DNA of 64,000 nt, taken from assembly GCF_049331405.1 (NCBI RefSeq), contig NZ_CP186274.1:2604001-2668000 (forward strand). The letters are read 5' to 3'. The translations under genes and the position numbers were made by a program. The DNA comes from PoT sp049331405. Lineage in GTDB: Bacteria > Planctomycetota > Planctomycetia > Isosphaerales > Isosphaeraceae. The notes beneath the pieces were generated by a model. The model was not told where the DNA came from. It searched no databases and worked only from the letters and a program-made list of their open reading frames with translations. Every line of letters begins with the position of its first letter. Within the stretch, counting starts at the first letter, position 1. Below, in pieces: positions 46,101-54,789 of the stretch.

Positions 46101-49100
46101 GTCGACATCCCCCGGCACAAGATGACGGTCTGCAGCGGGCCGAGCGGATCCGGCAAGACCTCGCTCGCGATCGATACGCTCTATGCCGAGGGGCAGCGGC
46201 GGTACGTCGAGAGCCTCTCGAGCTACGCCAGGCAGTTCCTCGCCCCCTTGCAGAAGCCCAAGGTCGAGCGCATCAGCGGCCTCTCGCCGGCCATCTGCAT
46301 CGAGCAGAAGACGACGAGCAAGAGCCCGCGCTCGACGGTAGGGACCGTCACGGAGATCCATGATTATCTCCGCATCCTCTTCGCCAGGCTCGGCCAGCCG
46401 TATTGCCCGAGCTGCGGACTGGCGATCGGCACGCAGACGGCCGACGAGATCGTCGAGAAGATCCTGCACCTGCCCGAGGGGTCCAAGGTCTTCGTCATGG
46501 CCCCCGTCGATCGCCGCGACAATGACTCCTATGACGCCCTCTGGGACGACCTTCGGGGATCGGGCTTCACCAGGGTCCGGGTCGACGGCGTCTCGGTCAG
46601 TCTGGACAAGCCCCCCAAGCTGAGCCATCGCCGCAAGCACAGGGTCGAGGTCGTCATCGACCGCGCGGTCGTGAGGCGCTCGACCCGCTCTCGCCTGGCC
46701 GACTCGATCGAGGCGGCGCTCGACCTGGGCAAGGGGGTCGTGCTCGTCGCCAGGGTCGGTGACGAGGCGAACGAGGCCCACTGGCCCGTCGACCGCTACA
46801 GCCAGCATCGCTCGTGCGACGGCTGCGGTCGCAGCTTCGAGGAACTCTCGCCGCACAACTTCTCATTCAACAGCCCGCTCGGCTGGTGCCCGGTCTGCGA
46901 GGGGCTCGGCACCCAGCACGGGGCGAACCCGGCCATCCTCATCCCCGACGGCTCCAGGAGCCTGCGCCAAGGGGCCGTGGCCGTCTGGCCCGGCTTCGAC
47001 GAGAACCCCTTCTTCGGGCGCATGATCTCGAGCATGGCCGAGGCCCGCGGGATCGACCTGGATATGCCCTTCGACGAGCTCGAAGGCCGCCACCGACGGT
47101 CGATCCTCCACGGCACAGGCGACTCCTGGTTCCAGGTCCCCGCCGGCAAGGGAACTGCCCCGTACTCGTTCCAGTACAAGGGGCTCTTCCCCGCCATCGA
47201 AGAAGCGGCACGCGTCTCATTTATTTATCGGTTCAAACTTCAGGGGATGGTCGACGACGTCCCTTGTGCGGCGTGCATGGGGGGGAGGCTCCGGGACGAC
47301 TCGGCGGCCGTCCGGTTCCGCGACTTCACGATCGACCAGGTCGGCCAGTGGCCCCTGGGCCGTGCCCTCGACTTCTTCCAGGGGCTGAAGCTCGGCGGCG
47401 ACGAGAAGCACATCGCGGGGGACCTCATCCGCGAGATCCGCGACCGGCTCAAGTTCCTGGTCGACGTCGGGCTCGATTATTTGACCCTTACCCGCGGCAC
47501 CCCCACGCTCTCCGGCGGCGAGAGCCAGCGCATCCGGCTGGCCAGCCAGATCGGCAGCGGCCTGACGGGGGTGCTCTACGTCCTCGACGAGCCGACGATC
47601 GGGCTCCACCCTCGCGATAATACGCGACTCCTCGGGGCGCTCGAGCACCTGCGGAATCTCGGGAATTCGCTGGTGATCGTCGAGCACGACCGCGAGGTCA
47701 TCGAGGCGGCGGACCACCTGATCGACTTCGGGCCCGGCTCGGGTCAGGGGGGCGGACAGGTCACCGCGGCGGGGACGCCGGCCAAGGTGAAGTTGAACAA
47801 GAAGTCGCTCACCGGGCAGTATCTCAGCGGCAAGGCCGCGATCCCCGTCCCCACCAACCGCCGACCCTGCGATGGGCCGGCGATCAAGGTCATCGGCGCC
47901 CGGCACCACAACCTCAAGAACATCGATGTGTCGTTCCCGCTCGGCGCCGTGACCGTCGTGACCGGGGTGAGCGGCTCGGGCAAGAGTTCCTTGATCGAGG
48001 ACATCCTCTGGAAGTCGGCGGCCAGGGCCTTGCACCGGGCTCAGGTCACGCCGGGGGCCCACGACGAGATCGAGGGGTTGGAGCAGGTCGACAAGGTCAT
48101 CAGCGTGGATCAGACCCCGCTTGGTAGCACGCCGACCTCCACGCCGGGGACCTATTCCGGCGTCTTCGACCTGATTCGCGAGTTGTACGCCAAGCTGCCC
48201 GAGTCCAAGGTCCGCGGGTACACCTCCAGGCGGTTCAGCTTCAATCAGGCGGGGGGGCGCTGCGAGGCCTGCGAGGGGGCCGGGCAGAAACGCATCGAGA
48301 TGCACTTCCTGCCCGATGTGTGGGTCACGTGCGAAGCCTGCGAGGGTTCGCGTTACACGAAGGAGACCCTGGCGGTCAAGTTCCGCGGTCGGTCGATCGC
48401 CGACGTGCTCGCGATGACGATCGACGGGGCCCTCGAGCTCTTCGCGGGCGTGGCCCGGATCCGCAAGATTCTCCAGACCTTGCACGACGTGGGCCTCGGG
48501 TATCTCTCGCTCGGCCAGGCGGCGCCGACCCTCTCCGGCGGCGAGGCCCAGCGCGTCAAGCTCGCGGCCGAGTTGGCTCGGCCCGACACGGGGCGCACCC
48601 TGTACATCCTCGACGAGCCGACGACGGGCCTCCACCTGGACGACGTCCGCAAGCTGCTCGAGGTGGTCCATCGCCTGGCCGACCTCGGGAACACGGTCGT
48701 GATCATCGAGCACAACCTCGAGGTCATCAAGACGGCCGACTGGCTGGTGGACCTCGGGCCCGAGGCGGGCGGGGCAGGTGGGGAGATCGTCGCCCTGGGG
48801 ACGCCCGAGACGATCGCGGCCACCAAGCGGAGCCTGACCGGGGCCATCTTGAAGGACGTGCTCGCCGCCGGGCCGTACCTCGAACGCCCCAAGTTCGACC
48901 GCAAGGCGGCAGCCCGCAAGGCGCTCGCCGAGGTGAAGAAGGCCAACGTCGAGGAACTCACCAACGGCGTCAAGCCTCCCTGGGAGCTCGACGGCCGGCG
49001 CTGGCATACCCGCGACCGGATCAGCCGCAACGGCAAGGCCGCCCGCTGGGAAGGCCGGCTCCTGGAGAACGTGGTCGACCGGATCCAGGATCTCGGCGAG

Positions 49101-49496
49101 TTCGCGGAGACCGATTGGACCCAGCGCGCCACCGTGAAGATCGCCGGGGCCGGGAAGGAGGCACCCGTCTTCTTCCAGGCACTGACCGGCCACGAGTGGA
49201 TCGTGACACTCAAGTTCAACGTCGCCCGCAACGCCTTCAAGACGGCGACGCTCTCCGAGAAGCTCAAGCTCACCCCGTTCCATGAGAGTTCGCCGCCGAT
49301 CCTCAGCGACTCCAATCGGGTCGAGGTCTCGAACGGGAAGGGAGGGGTCCAGGAAGTGACGGTGACCTGCCACTCCGCCGCGGACCTCGAGACGCCCGCA
49401 TTCGAGTCCTTCCTGGGCGAGGCTATCGTGGCTTACCAGCGGATTGGTAAGACCGGGGCCCTGGTGAAGGGGAGTAAGCTCCAGAAGGTGAACTGA
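43101..49496 (+). CDS. uvrA: Tandem-fused double-length excinuclease ABC subunit A
   Basis: 2131 residues, about twice the usual 940-960. Residues 1-965 are one complete UvrA and about 966-1926 a second. Each has two ATPase cassettes: Walker A (GVSGSGKSS, GVSGSGKSS; GPSGSGKTS, GVSGSGKSS), signature LSGGE (four times) and Walker B ILDEP/LLDEP/VLDEP. Each has zinc-finger Cys pairs (CPKC, CTHC, CPSC; CEACEGNG with CPVCEG; CPSC, CDGC, CPVC; CEACEGAG with CEACEG). A Lys-rich linker joins them. The last 205 residues (after GPYLERPKFDRK) are extra and unrecognised. UvrA scans for DNA damage as a dimer; this chain could be a built-in dimer. Ends before a strong terminator. Confidence 0.97.
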   Translation: MATTDIVIRGAREHNLRDVSLNLPRGALICFTGVSGSGKSSLAFDTLYAEGQRRYVESLSSYARQFLGQMPKPEVDRIDGLSPSISIQQKTGGRNPRSTVGTITEINDYLRVLFARVGQGHCPKCDRPVAAQTREQILARVHELPEGTAFSILAPVIRGQKGEYKDLFSELSRAGYVRARVNGQVFNLTDNLALDRQTKHNIEVVIDRLKASASIRSRLAEAIEAALRLGEGSVIIAREGQPDLLLSSHYACTHCGLSFDPPSPQLFSFNSPQGMCPSCDGLGVRHDFDPSLLIPDPSKSVWKGAIEALGPVSDMGRWRRHIFEGVAANVEADKDGPAKGTMLKGPWRDLDPKWQNAWLYGLGERVIVHNWKSRGKRWSHAETWPGVATELLAKFRETASGPHRAKLEPYMRSMTCPECSGARLNARARAVRVGGRTLVELGGMPIGKAATFFDALASTERDASVVPLDPLSRMIAEELLKEIRGRLGFLTNVGLHYLTLDRSAPTLSGGEAQRIRLASQVGAGLVGVLYILDEPSIGLHPRDNDRLIATLERLRDAGNTVIVVEHDEDTMRASDHLVDFGPGPGVKGGEVVAQGTLAKVSGASESLTGQYLSGRKSIAVPQQRRPRGDKKLKIVGARQNNLKGVDVEVPLGVFVCVTGVSGSGKSSLISDILRDVLARDLNGAITEPGLHDRIEGIEHLDKIIDIDQSPIGRTPRSNPSTYIKLFDLIRDLYTKLPEAKSRGYKAGRFSFNVSGGRCEACEGNGSNRLEMDFLADVWVTCPVCEGKRFNRETLHVRFKGKSISDVLEMDVQEALEHFANVPKIAGMLQTLHDVGLDYLKLGQASPTLSGGEAQRIKLARELVKRGTGRTLYLLDEPTTGLHFDDVRKLLEVLHGFTALGNSVVVIEHNLDVVKTADWLLDLGPEGGEGGGQVIAEGTPEDVAKVAESHTGAALRRLFQGAAPKKAKAKAGRKGKRKSSEEGIDSIVIRGAQQHNLKGVDVDIPRHKMTVCSGPSGSGKTSLAIDTLYAEGQRRYVESLSSYARQFLAPLQKPKVERISGLSPAICIEQKTTSKSPRSTVGTVTEIHDYLRILFARLGQPYCPSCGLAIGTQTADEIVEKILHLPEGSKVFVMAPVDRRDNDSYDALWDDLRGSGFTRVRVDGVSVSLDKPPKLSHRRKHRVEVVIDRAVVRRSTRSRLADSIEAALDLGKGVVLVARVGDEANEAHWPVDRYSQHRSCDGCGRSFEELSPHNFSFNSPLGWCPVCEGLGTQHGANPAILIPDGSRSLRQGAVAVWPGFDENPFFGRMISSMAEARGIDLDMPFDELEGRHRRSILHGTGDSWFQVPAGKGTAPYSFQYKGLFPAIEEAARVSFIYRFKLQGMVDDVPCAACMGGRLRDDSAAVRFRDFTIDQVGQWPLGRALDFFQGLKLGGDEKHIAGDLIREIRDRLKFLVDVGLDYLTLTRGTPTLSGGESQRIRLASQIGSGLTGVLYVLDEPTIGLHPRDNTRLLGALEHLRNLGNSLVIVEHDREVIEAADHLIDFGPGSGQGGGQVTAAGTPAKVKLNKKSLTGQYLSGKAAIPVPTNRRPCDGPAIKVIGARHHNLKNIDVSFPLGAVTVVTGVSGSGKSSLIEDILWKSAARALHRAQVTPGAHDEIEGLEQVDKVISVDQTPLGSTPTSTPGTYSGVFDLIRELYAKLPESKVRGYTSRRFSFNQAGGRCEACEGAGQKRIEMHFLPDVWVTCEACEGSRYTKETLAVKFRGRSIADVLAMTIDGALELFAGVARIRKILQTLHDVGLGYLSLGQAAPTLSGGEAQRVKLAAELARPDTGRTLYILDEPTTGLHLDDVRKLLEVVHRLADLGNTVVIIEHNLEVIKTADWLVDLGPEAGGAGGEIVALGTPETIAATKRSLTGAILKDVLAAGPYLERPKFDRKAAARKALAEVKKANVEELTNGVKPPWELDGRRWHTRDRISRNGKAARWEGRLLENVVDRIQDLGEFAETDWTQRATVKIAGAGKEAPVFFQALTGHEWIVTLKFNVARNAFKTATLSEKLKLTPFHESSPPILSDSNRVEVSNGKGGVQEVTVTCHSAADLETPAFESFLGEAIVAYQRIGKTGALVKGSKLQKVN

Positions 49497-49528
49497 TCTG
49501 AGCGTCGACTTTCGAGCGCAATATTTAA

Positions 49529-49582
49529 CCCTCCGCACTGGTCATCTTTCTCCTGAAGACCAGTGCGGAGGGCTCTTTTTTC
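49529..49582 (+). terminator. Strong rho-independent terminator of uvrA
   Basis: A perfect 15-bp stem (CCCTCCGCACTGGTC, 49529-49543, with GACCAGTGCGGAGGG, 49558-49572) has a 14-base loop and is followed by CTCTTTTTTCTT. It lies 33 bases after the uvrA stop. Confidence 0.9.
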
Positions 49583-50492
49583 TTTACGTTTCAGGTAGTT
49601 TTCGTGGCGAACTGACGGCGATCTCGCTTCTTAGTCAAGTAATATTGCGATACATCAAGACTTCATAAAAGATTACAAATATCGTGATTTGACGTCGGGA
49701 GCGCGCCCACGACACGCCCCGACGAAAAACCACAGCGAGACCTCTTTCGGAAGGCTTTTCTCTAATTACTCTAGGGGTCTCAAGGTTGTTCGTCGTCATC
49801 GATTACTGACATACCAACCCCGAGCTCGCCTTACTTATTTATCCGAACAAGCGTTACTTATCTAATAATATCCGAATCCGGCCAGCCTAATCTATTTACC
49901 CATAACGGCGGTGATCGCTGACATATCGGATTTAATCCCTAACCTACCTAATTTAATCAACGACCGGATTACCACCCTCTTATTGACCCGCGGCAGCATT
50001 GCCCGCGGGTCACAGTCCTCTTCCAGGGGAAGCCAGGCCACGATTCATGGGAGATAACCTCCAAGAATCACCGGCCTCGATTCTCCCCTACACCTACTTA
50101 AGTGCGAGTCGGGCTCGGATCTAAACCTGGGATCTCGAGATTTTTGCAGGCGGCAGCATTCATGTTGCCTTTTTGCAACACCCTTGGCCTGCCAGATTTC
50201 TGGAAAGCGTTACCTCAAAGCACTTAAGGGTGATTGCCCTGGTTGATGCATGGCTCAAGTCCTTCTCGCATGAGATCACAATTTTCAGACACAAGATGGG
50301 GGTTGGAATTCCCGTGATAACCATGCTGCTGGTGGATCGAGCCGTTCGCACTGGCGGCCTGGAAGGCTTGGGATTTCGCATCTTGGCGGGATTTCGTATG
50401 ATTTTCTCGTGACGATTTCCGAAGTACCGACGCGGCCTGACGAAGTTCGACGGGGTCGAACCGACGTTGGGTCGCGGGCTTTGTAGGCAGCC
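49583..50492. other. AT-rich gene-free stretch with two hairpins
   Basis: About 900 bases, strikingly lower in GC than its surroundings, with no credible gene on either strand. A perfect 10-bp hairpin TGACCCGCGG/CCGCGGGTCA lies at 49984-50012, and a 6-bp hairpin TGTTGC/GCAACA at 50163-50180. The 11-mer GCGGCAGCATT occurs twice, at 49990-50000 and at 50150-50160. Confidence 0.6.
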
Positions 50493-51032
50493 ATGACCCG
50501 ACGCACTCGAGGACGAGAGATCGCGCTCCAGGTCCTCTATCAGACCGAGCAGAATGCAGGACTCGCCCGCGCCGAGATCCGCAGGTTCGTCGAGCGACGA
50601 CTCCGGGGCGATCGTAAGCTCTGCGAATTCGCCGAGGCGCTCATCGCCGGAGTTCAGGAGCACCAGGCCCGCATCGACGCCCTGATCTCGGGAGTGGCCG
50701 AGAACTGGCGGCTCGACCGCATGGCGGCCATCGACCGCAACATCTTGCGGCTCGGGGCCTATGAGATGCTCTTCAGCCCCGACGTCCCCGCCAAGGTCGC
50801 CATCAACGAATCGCTCGAGCTCGCCAAGCGTTACAGCACCGCGCAGTCCAGCCGGTTCGTCAACGGGATCCTGGATCGGCTCCAGGCGGCGGAGGTCAAC
50901 GCGACGACCTCGGAAACGCCCGCCGGGTCGACCGAGGGCCCCAAGACCGCGGACGCCGGACCCACCGAGGCCGTCCCCCAGGCCGAGGAAGGCCCGGAAT
51001 CGACCCCCTCAGCCCCCGAGGATGGGGACTGA
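50493..51032 (+). CDS. nusB: Transcription antitermination factor NusB
   Basis: 179 residues, slightly long for the family because of an acidic Pro/Glu/Ala-rich tail after residue 135. The helical core starts RRTRGREIALQVLYQTEQNA and carries LDRMAAIDRNILRLGAYEML and PAKVAINESLELAKRYS, the conserved NusB segments. NusB with NusE binds boxA RNA and prevents premature termination, mainly in rRNA operons. Not next to ribH as in many bacteria. The TIGR03067 gene follows 66 bases later. Confidence 0.95.
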   Translation: MTRRTRGREIALQVLYQTEQNAGLARAEIRRFVERRLRGDRKLCEFAEALIAGVQEHQARIDALISGVAENWRLDRMAAIDRNILRLGAYEMLFSPDVPAKVAINESLELAKRYSTAQSSRFVNGILDRLQAAEVNATTSETPAGSTEGPKTADAGPTEAVPQAEEGPESTPSAPEDGD

Positions 51033-51098
51033 TCTCTCTGCAGAGTTCCCGGCGTCCATTGATTCGGACCCTGTTCGCCGCCGCAAAGGAGTACGGCC

Positions 51099-51533
51099 GT
51101 GAATTGGAATGGGAAGTTGAGCGGAATCTTGGCGATGAGCGTCGTCCTGTTCGGGGCCCATGCCCGGGCGGAGGACGACCAGAAAACAGTCCAGGGGACG
51201 TGGGTCCTTGTCGCCAGCGAACGCGACGGCCAGTCCACCCCCGCCGAGCAGTTGAAAGCTCGCGACGTCCGGATGATCTTCGAGGACGACCGCTTGCTCG
51301 CCAAGATGGCGGACAAGTCGGTGGGCCTGGGGACGTTCACCCTCGACCCCACGGCGTCGCCGAAGACCTACGACCGGATCTATCCCGACGGCAGCAAGCG
51401 TCTGGGGATCTACAAAATCGAAGGGAAGAACCTGACCATATGCGTGGCCGACCTCAAGAAAGAACGTCCCAAGGACTTCGGGACGGCCAAGGGGGATGGC
51501 CGCACACAGGTTGTCTATCAGCGTGAAGACTAG
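51099..51533 (+). CDS. Secreted TIGR03067-domain protein
   Basis: 144 residues from a GTG. Signal peptide with a hydrophobic stretch LSGILAMSVVLFGAHARA. The mature part opens with QGTWVLVASERDGQ and continues with a beta-strand pattern (GLGTFTLDPTASPKTYDRI, GIYKIEGKNLTICVAD), characteristic of the planctomycete-expanded TIGR03067 family, a small lipocalin-like beta barrel of unknown function. Its 3' end overlaps the start of the PHP gene by about 11 bases, suggesting coupled translation. Confidence 0.85.
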   Translation: MNWNGKLSGILAMSVVLFGAHARAEDDQKTVQGTWVLVASERDGQSTPAEQLKARDVRMIFEDDRLLAKMADKSVGLGTFTLDPTASPKTYDRIYPDGSKRLGIYKIEGKNLTICVADLKKERPKDFGTAKGDGRTQVVYQRED

Positions 51534-52410
51534 GAAGCGTTCGAGGCCGGGCGGAGAGCGACGGGACAAGCCCCGCCCGGCGGCGGTGCGAGTCCCCAGG
51601 GCCGACCTCCACATCCACACGACGCATTCCGACGGCGTCTGCTCGCCCTGCGAGGTCGTCGTCGCCGCCGAGCGCGTCGGGCTCTCGGCCCTGGCGATCA
51701 CCGACCATGACACGATCACCGCGATCCCCGTCGCCCGGCCCGAGGCCGAGCGATTGGGGATCGAGCTCGTTTCCGGGGTCGAGCTGACCACCGAGATGGG
51801 GGGTCGCGAATACCACGTCCTCGGCCATTTCATCGACGAGACGAACCCCGAGTTGGCGTCGACCCTCGACGCCATGCGCCTCGGTCGCGCCGAGCGGCTC
51901 GCGGCGATGGTCGAAAAGCTGCGAGAGTTCGGCCTCTCGGTCGACCTGAAGGCGCTCCGCACCGCGTTCCCGAGGGCGACATTAGGTCGACGCCATCTCG
52001 CCGACTGGCTGACGAGGACGGGGCAGGTCTCCGGGACCCGCGAGGTCTTCACCCGCTTCCTCGGCGATCAGGGCCCTGTCCAGGTCCCCAAGCCCCGGCT
52101 GGCCCTGGGCTTCGCGATAGGGCTCGTGAGGCGAGCGGGCGGGGTTGCTGGCCTTGCTCACCCCCCCTATGATCTCCGAGAATCGACGTTGCGCGAGATG
52201 GTCGACGCCGGCCTGGGGGCGATCGAGGTCGCCGGCCCGGCGGTGGACTCCACGCGAGGCCGCCGCTGGAAGGAATGGGCCGAATTGTTCGGGCTCGTCC
52301 CGATCGCGGGATCCGACTTCCACGCGTCGGACCGCCCGGGGCGCTGGATCGGCTCGACGACGGTCGAAGGGGCCGAGTTGGAACGACTGAGGGCACGGCG
52401 CGGGACCTGA
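51523..52410 (+). CDS. PHP-domain phosphoesterase (RNase AM/YciV-like)
   Basis: About 295 residues from GTG 51523, which overlaps the preceding stop; a GTG at 51586 just before the domain is an alternative, and a start at 51496 would overlap more. The PHP domain carries all metal-binding motifs in order: ADLHIHTTHSDG, AITDHDT, SGVELTTE, GLAHPP and AGSDFHASD. Proteins of this kind hydrolyse 3',5'-nucleoside bisphosphates or trim RNA 5' ends. No signal peptide, so cytoplasmic. ftsY follows 80 bases later. Confidence 0.9.
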   Translation: MKTRKRSRPGGERRDKPRPAAVRVPRADLHIHTTHSDGVCSPCEVVVAAERVGLSALAITDHDTITAIPVARPEAERLGIELVSGVELTTEMGGREYHVLGHFIDETNPELASTLDAMRLGRAERLAAMVEKLREFGLSVDLKALRTAFPRATLGRRHLADWLTRTGQVSGTREVFTRFLGDQGPVQVPKPRLALGFAIGLVRRAGGVAGLAHPPYDLRESTLREMVDAGLGAIEVAGPAVDSTRGRRWKEWAELFGLVPIAGSDFHASDRPGRWIGSTTVEGAELERLRARRGT

Positions 52411-52490
52411 ATTCCCGAAGGCTGCGAGCGGATCGATCGAAACGATACCCAGCCGACTGACACCGAGCGACGGGCTATCTGGGGAGACTC

Positions 52491-53399
52491 ATGGCGATTA
52501 AGGACTTGTTGGGCCGGCTCCGCAAGGGGCTTTCCAAGACGGCCCAGCTCTTGAACATTCGATCCTGGTTCAACCGCAAAGTCGACCAGTCGTTCCTGGA
52601 CGAGCTCGAGTCCCGCTTGATCCAGGCCGACGTCGGGGTCAAGGCGACCCAGCGGATCATCGACCGCGTCCGCGAGGCCTACGGCGACAAGACGGTCGAC
52701 GAGGACCTCCTCCAGTTCGTCAAAGGCGAGTTGAAGGCGCTGCTCAAGGATCCGAGGCCGGGGACCCTGGCCGTCTCGCCGACGCGGCCGACCGTCTACC
52801 TGATCGCCGGCGTGAACGGCTCGGGCAAGACCACGTCGATCGCCAAGCTCTCGCAGCACCTGAAGGACGAGGGGAAGACCCTGCTCCTCGCCGCGTGCGA
52901 CACCTTCCGCGCCGCGGCGGCCGACCAACTGAGCGTCTGGGCGACCCGCGCCGGGGCCGACCTCGTCCGCGGGGCCCAGGGAGCCGACCCGGCAAGCGTC
53001 GCGCATGACGCCTGCGACCGCGCGCTCGCGAGGAACGTCGACGTCCTCATCGTCGACACGGCCGGCCGCCTCCACACCCAGACCCATCTGATGCGCGAGC
53101 TGGAGAAGGTCCGCAGCGTCATCCAGCGCAAGATCCCGGGGGCTCCCCACGAAGTCCTGCTCGTGCTCGACGCGACGAACGGCCAGAACGCGATCCGGCA
53201 GGCCGAGGTCTTCACCAAGTCCATCGGCTGCACGGGGGTGATCCTGACGAAGCTCGACGGCACGGCGAAGGGGGGCGTGGTCGTCGCCATCCGCCAGACG
53301 ATCGACCTGCCCGTCAAGTTCATCGGCGTAGGCGAGGGGATCGAGGATCTCCAGGCGTTCGACCCGGATACGTTCGTGGAATCGCTGTTCATCGCCTAG
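52491..53399 (+). CDS. ftsY: Signal recognition particle receptor FtsY
   Basis: 302 residues from ATG with GGGGAG upstream. It has the N-domain helices followed by the SRP-type GTPase (NG) domain: GVNGSGKTTSIAKL (P-loop), DTFRAAAADQL, DTAGRLHTQ, TKLDGTAKGG and a C-terminal GEGIEDLQAFDP. The acidic A domain found in Escherichia coli is absent, as in many bacteria; it starts with a short basic helix instead. FtsY receives ribosome-SRP complexes at the membrane and delivers them to the Sec channel. Confidence 0.97.
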   Translation: MAIKDLLGRLRKGLSKTAQLLNIRSWFNRKVDQSFLDELESRLIQADVGVKATQRIIDRVREAYGDKTVDEDLLQFVKGELKALLKDPRPGTLAVSPTRPTVYLIAGVNGSGKTTSIAKLSQHLKDEGKTLLLAACDTFRAAAADQLSVWATRAGADLVRGAQGADPASVAHDACDRALARNVDVLIVDTAGRLHTQTHLMRELEKVRSVIQRKIPGAPHEVLLVLDATNGQNAIRQAEVFTKSIGCTGVILTKLDGTAKGGVVVAIRQTIDLPVKFIGVGEGIEDLQAFDPDTFVESLFIA

Positions 53400-53547
53400 T
53401 CGCGTCGGTGGTCGGGGCTCCTTGGGTGTGAGTGTGGAAGGTGGGAGTGGCGACTTGCTTCGGCAGGGCGGTTCGCGTTAAGGTCAAGTTCCTGCCCGCG
53501 AGCACGATAATGCTGGCCCACCTTGCGACTCCCATAGGAGCCACCCA

Positions 53548-54384
53548 ATGATGTTGTCGACCCTCCGAACCTCGCTGGTCCTCGTCGTGACGGGCCTGCT
53601 CGCCCACGTCCAGGCCGCGCCTGCCGTCGCCGGGCCCTTCCCGGACAAGAACCTCGAGGCCGCCGTCCGGGCCGTCCTGAAGCACGAGCCGAACGTCGAG
53701 CTGACCGATGAGAAACTGCTCAACGTCTACGTGCTCGAGGCCGTCGGTAAGGAGATCAAGGACCTCTCGGGCCTCGAGAAATGCAAGAACCTCGCCCTGA
53801 TCCGGCTCACCAAGAATGAGGTCGTCGACCTCAAGCCGCTCAAGGACCTGAAGAACCTGCAGTCGCTCGACCTCGCCGATAACAAGATCGTCGACCTCAA
53901 GCCGCTCGCCGAGCTCAAGAACCTCCAGTATCTGGAGCTGAGCAACAACCAGGTCGCGGACATCGCCCCGCTCGCCGGCCTCACGAGCCTCTCCGCGCTC
54001 TATCTCAACGGCAACAAGATCGTCGACATCGCGCCCGTCGCCGGCCTGACGAAGCTGGCCTCGCTCTGCCTGGGCAAGAACCAGGTCAAGGACCTTGCCC
54101 CGTTGAGCAAGGTCACGAAGCTGTCGATGCTCGAGCTCCAGGACAACCAGATCGAGGACATCAGCCCGCTGGCCGGCCAGACCGAGGTCCGGATCCTGAT
54201 CCTCGAGCGGAACAAGATCGCCGACCTCGCACCGCTCGTGAAGTCCTGCAAGGAAGACGCGGCCGGCCAGAAGCGGTTTGCCCCGTATCTGCGTCTCTAC
54301 CTCTCGGGCAACCCGCTCTCCGACGACGCGAAGTCGAACCAGACCCCGGCGCTGAAAGAGGCGGGCGTCCGGATCGAGGGCTGA
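53548..54384 (+). CDS. Secreted leucine-rich-repeat protein, internalin-like
   Basis: 278 residues from ATGATG after AGGAG. Signal peptide (TLRTSLVLVVTGLLAHVQA). About seven 22-residue leucine-rich repeats with the SDS22/internalin pattern follow (KNLQSLDLADNKIVDLKPL, KNLQYLELSNNQVADIAPL, SALYLNGNKIVDIAPVAG). Such repeats form a curved solenoid for protein binding. There is no membrane anchor or sortase signal at the C-terminus, so probably periplasmic or secreted. Partner unknown. Convergent with the carboxymuconolactone decarboxylase-like gene 18 bases away. Confidence 0.93.
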   Translation: MMLSTLRTSLVLVVTGLLAHVQAAPAVAGPFPDKNLEAAVRAVLKHEPNVELTDEKLLNVYVLEAVGKEIKDLSGLEKCKNLALIRLTKNEVVDLKPLKDLKNLQSLDLADNKIVDLKPLAELKNLQYLELSNNQVADIAPLAGLTSLSALYLNGNKIVDIAPVAGLTKLASLCLGKNQVKDLAPLSKVTKLSMLELQDNQIEDISPLAGQTEVRILILERNKIADLAPLVKSCKEDAAGQKRFAPYLRLYLSGNPLSDDAKSNQTPALKEAGVRIEG

Positions 54385-54402
54385 GACTCCCTCGGGGAAA
54401 GC

Positions 54403-54789
54403 TCAGGGGTCGGGCTGGCTCTCCTGGAAAACCTTCTTCGCGAGGGCCAACCCTTCCCAGCAGGCCGGGAAGCCGGCATAAGGTGCGATCTGGAGCAGGG
54501 TCTCGACGATCTCCTGGCGTGTCGCGCCGTTGTTGATCGCCATCCGGAGATTCAGCTCGAGGCCGAGGGGCCTCCCCATCGCCACCAACGTCGCGATGGT
54601 GACGAGGCTCTTGGTCCTCAGGTCGAGCTGGGGACGGCTCCAGATCTCCCCCGAGAGGAACTCGACGACATAGGCCTCGAACTCGGGGCAGATCTCTCGC
54701 CAGGCCTGGCGGGTCCGATCGGCCCCTTCCGGGCCCAGCATACGCTTTAATAGCTCCTCACCTCGCCCGATCCTCGCATTCAGATCCAC
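54403..54789 (-). CDS. Carboxymuconolactone decarboxylase-family protein
   Basis: 128 residues, the family's length and all-alpha pattern: PEFEAYVVEFLSGEIWSRPQ, LDLRTKSLVTIATLVAMGRP, then LRMAINNGATRQEIVETLLQ and APYAGFPACWEGL. The last two segments are typical of PcaC-type decarboxylases. It lacks the CxxC of AhpD peroxidases, with one Cys at FPACWEG. No beta-ketoadipate gene is nearby, so the substrate is unknown. Single gene; its promoter should lie in the following 470 bases. Confidence 0.9.
   Translation of the reverse strand: MDLNARIGRGEELLKRMLGPEGADRTRQAWREICPEFEAYVVEFLSGEIWSRPQLDLRTKSLVTIATLVAMGRPLGLELNLRMAINNGATRQEIVETLLQIAPYAGFPACWEGLALAKKVFQESQPDP

Noticed and set aside
50160..50663. 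Minus-strand frame of 167 codons overlapping the start of nusB
   Set aside because: It is the shadow of nusB over its first part and AT-rich intergenic sequence over the rest.
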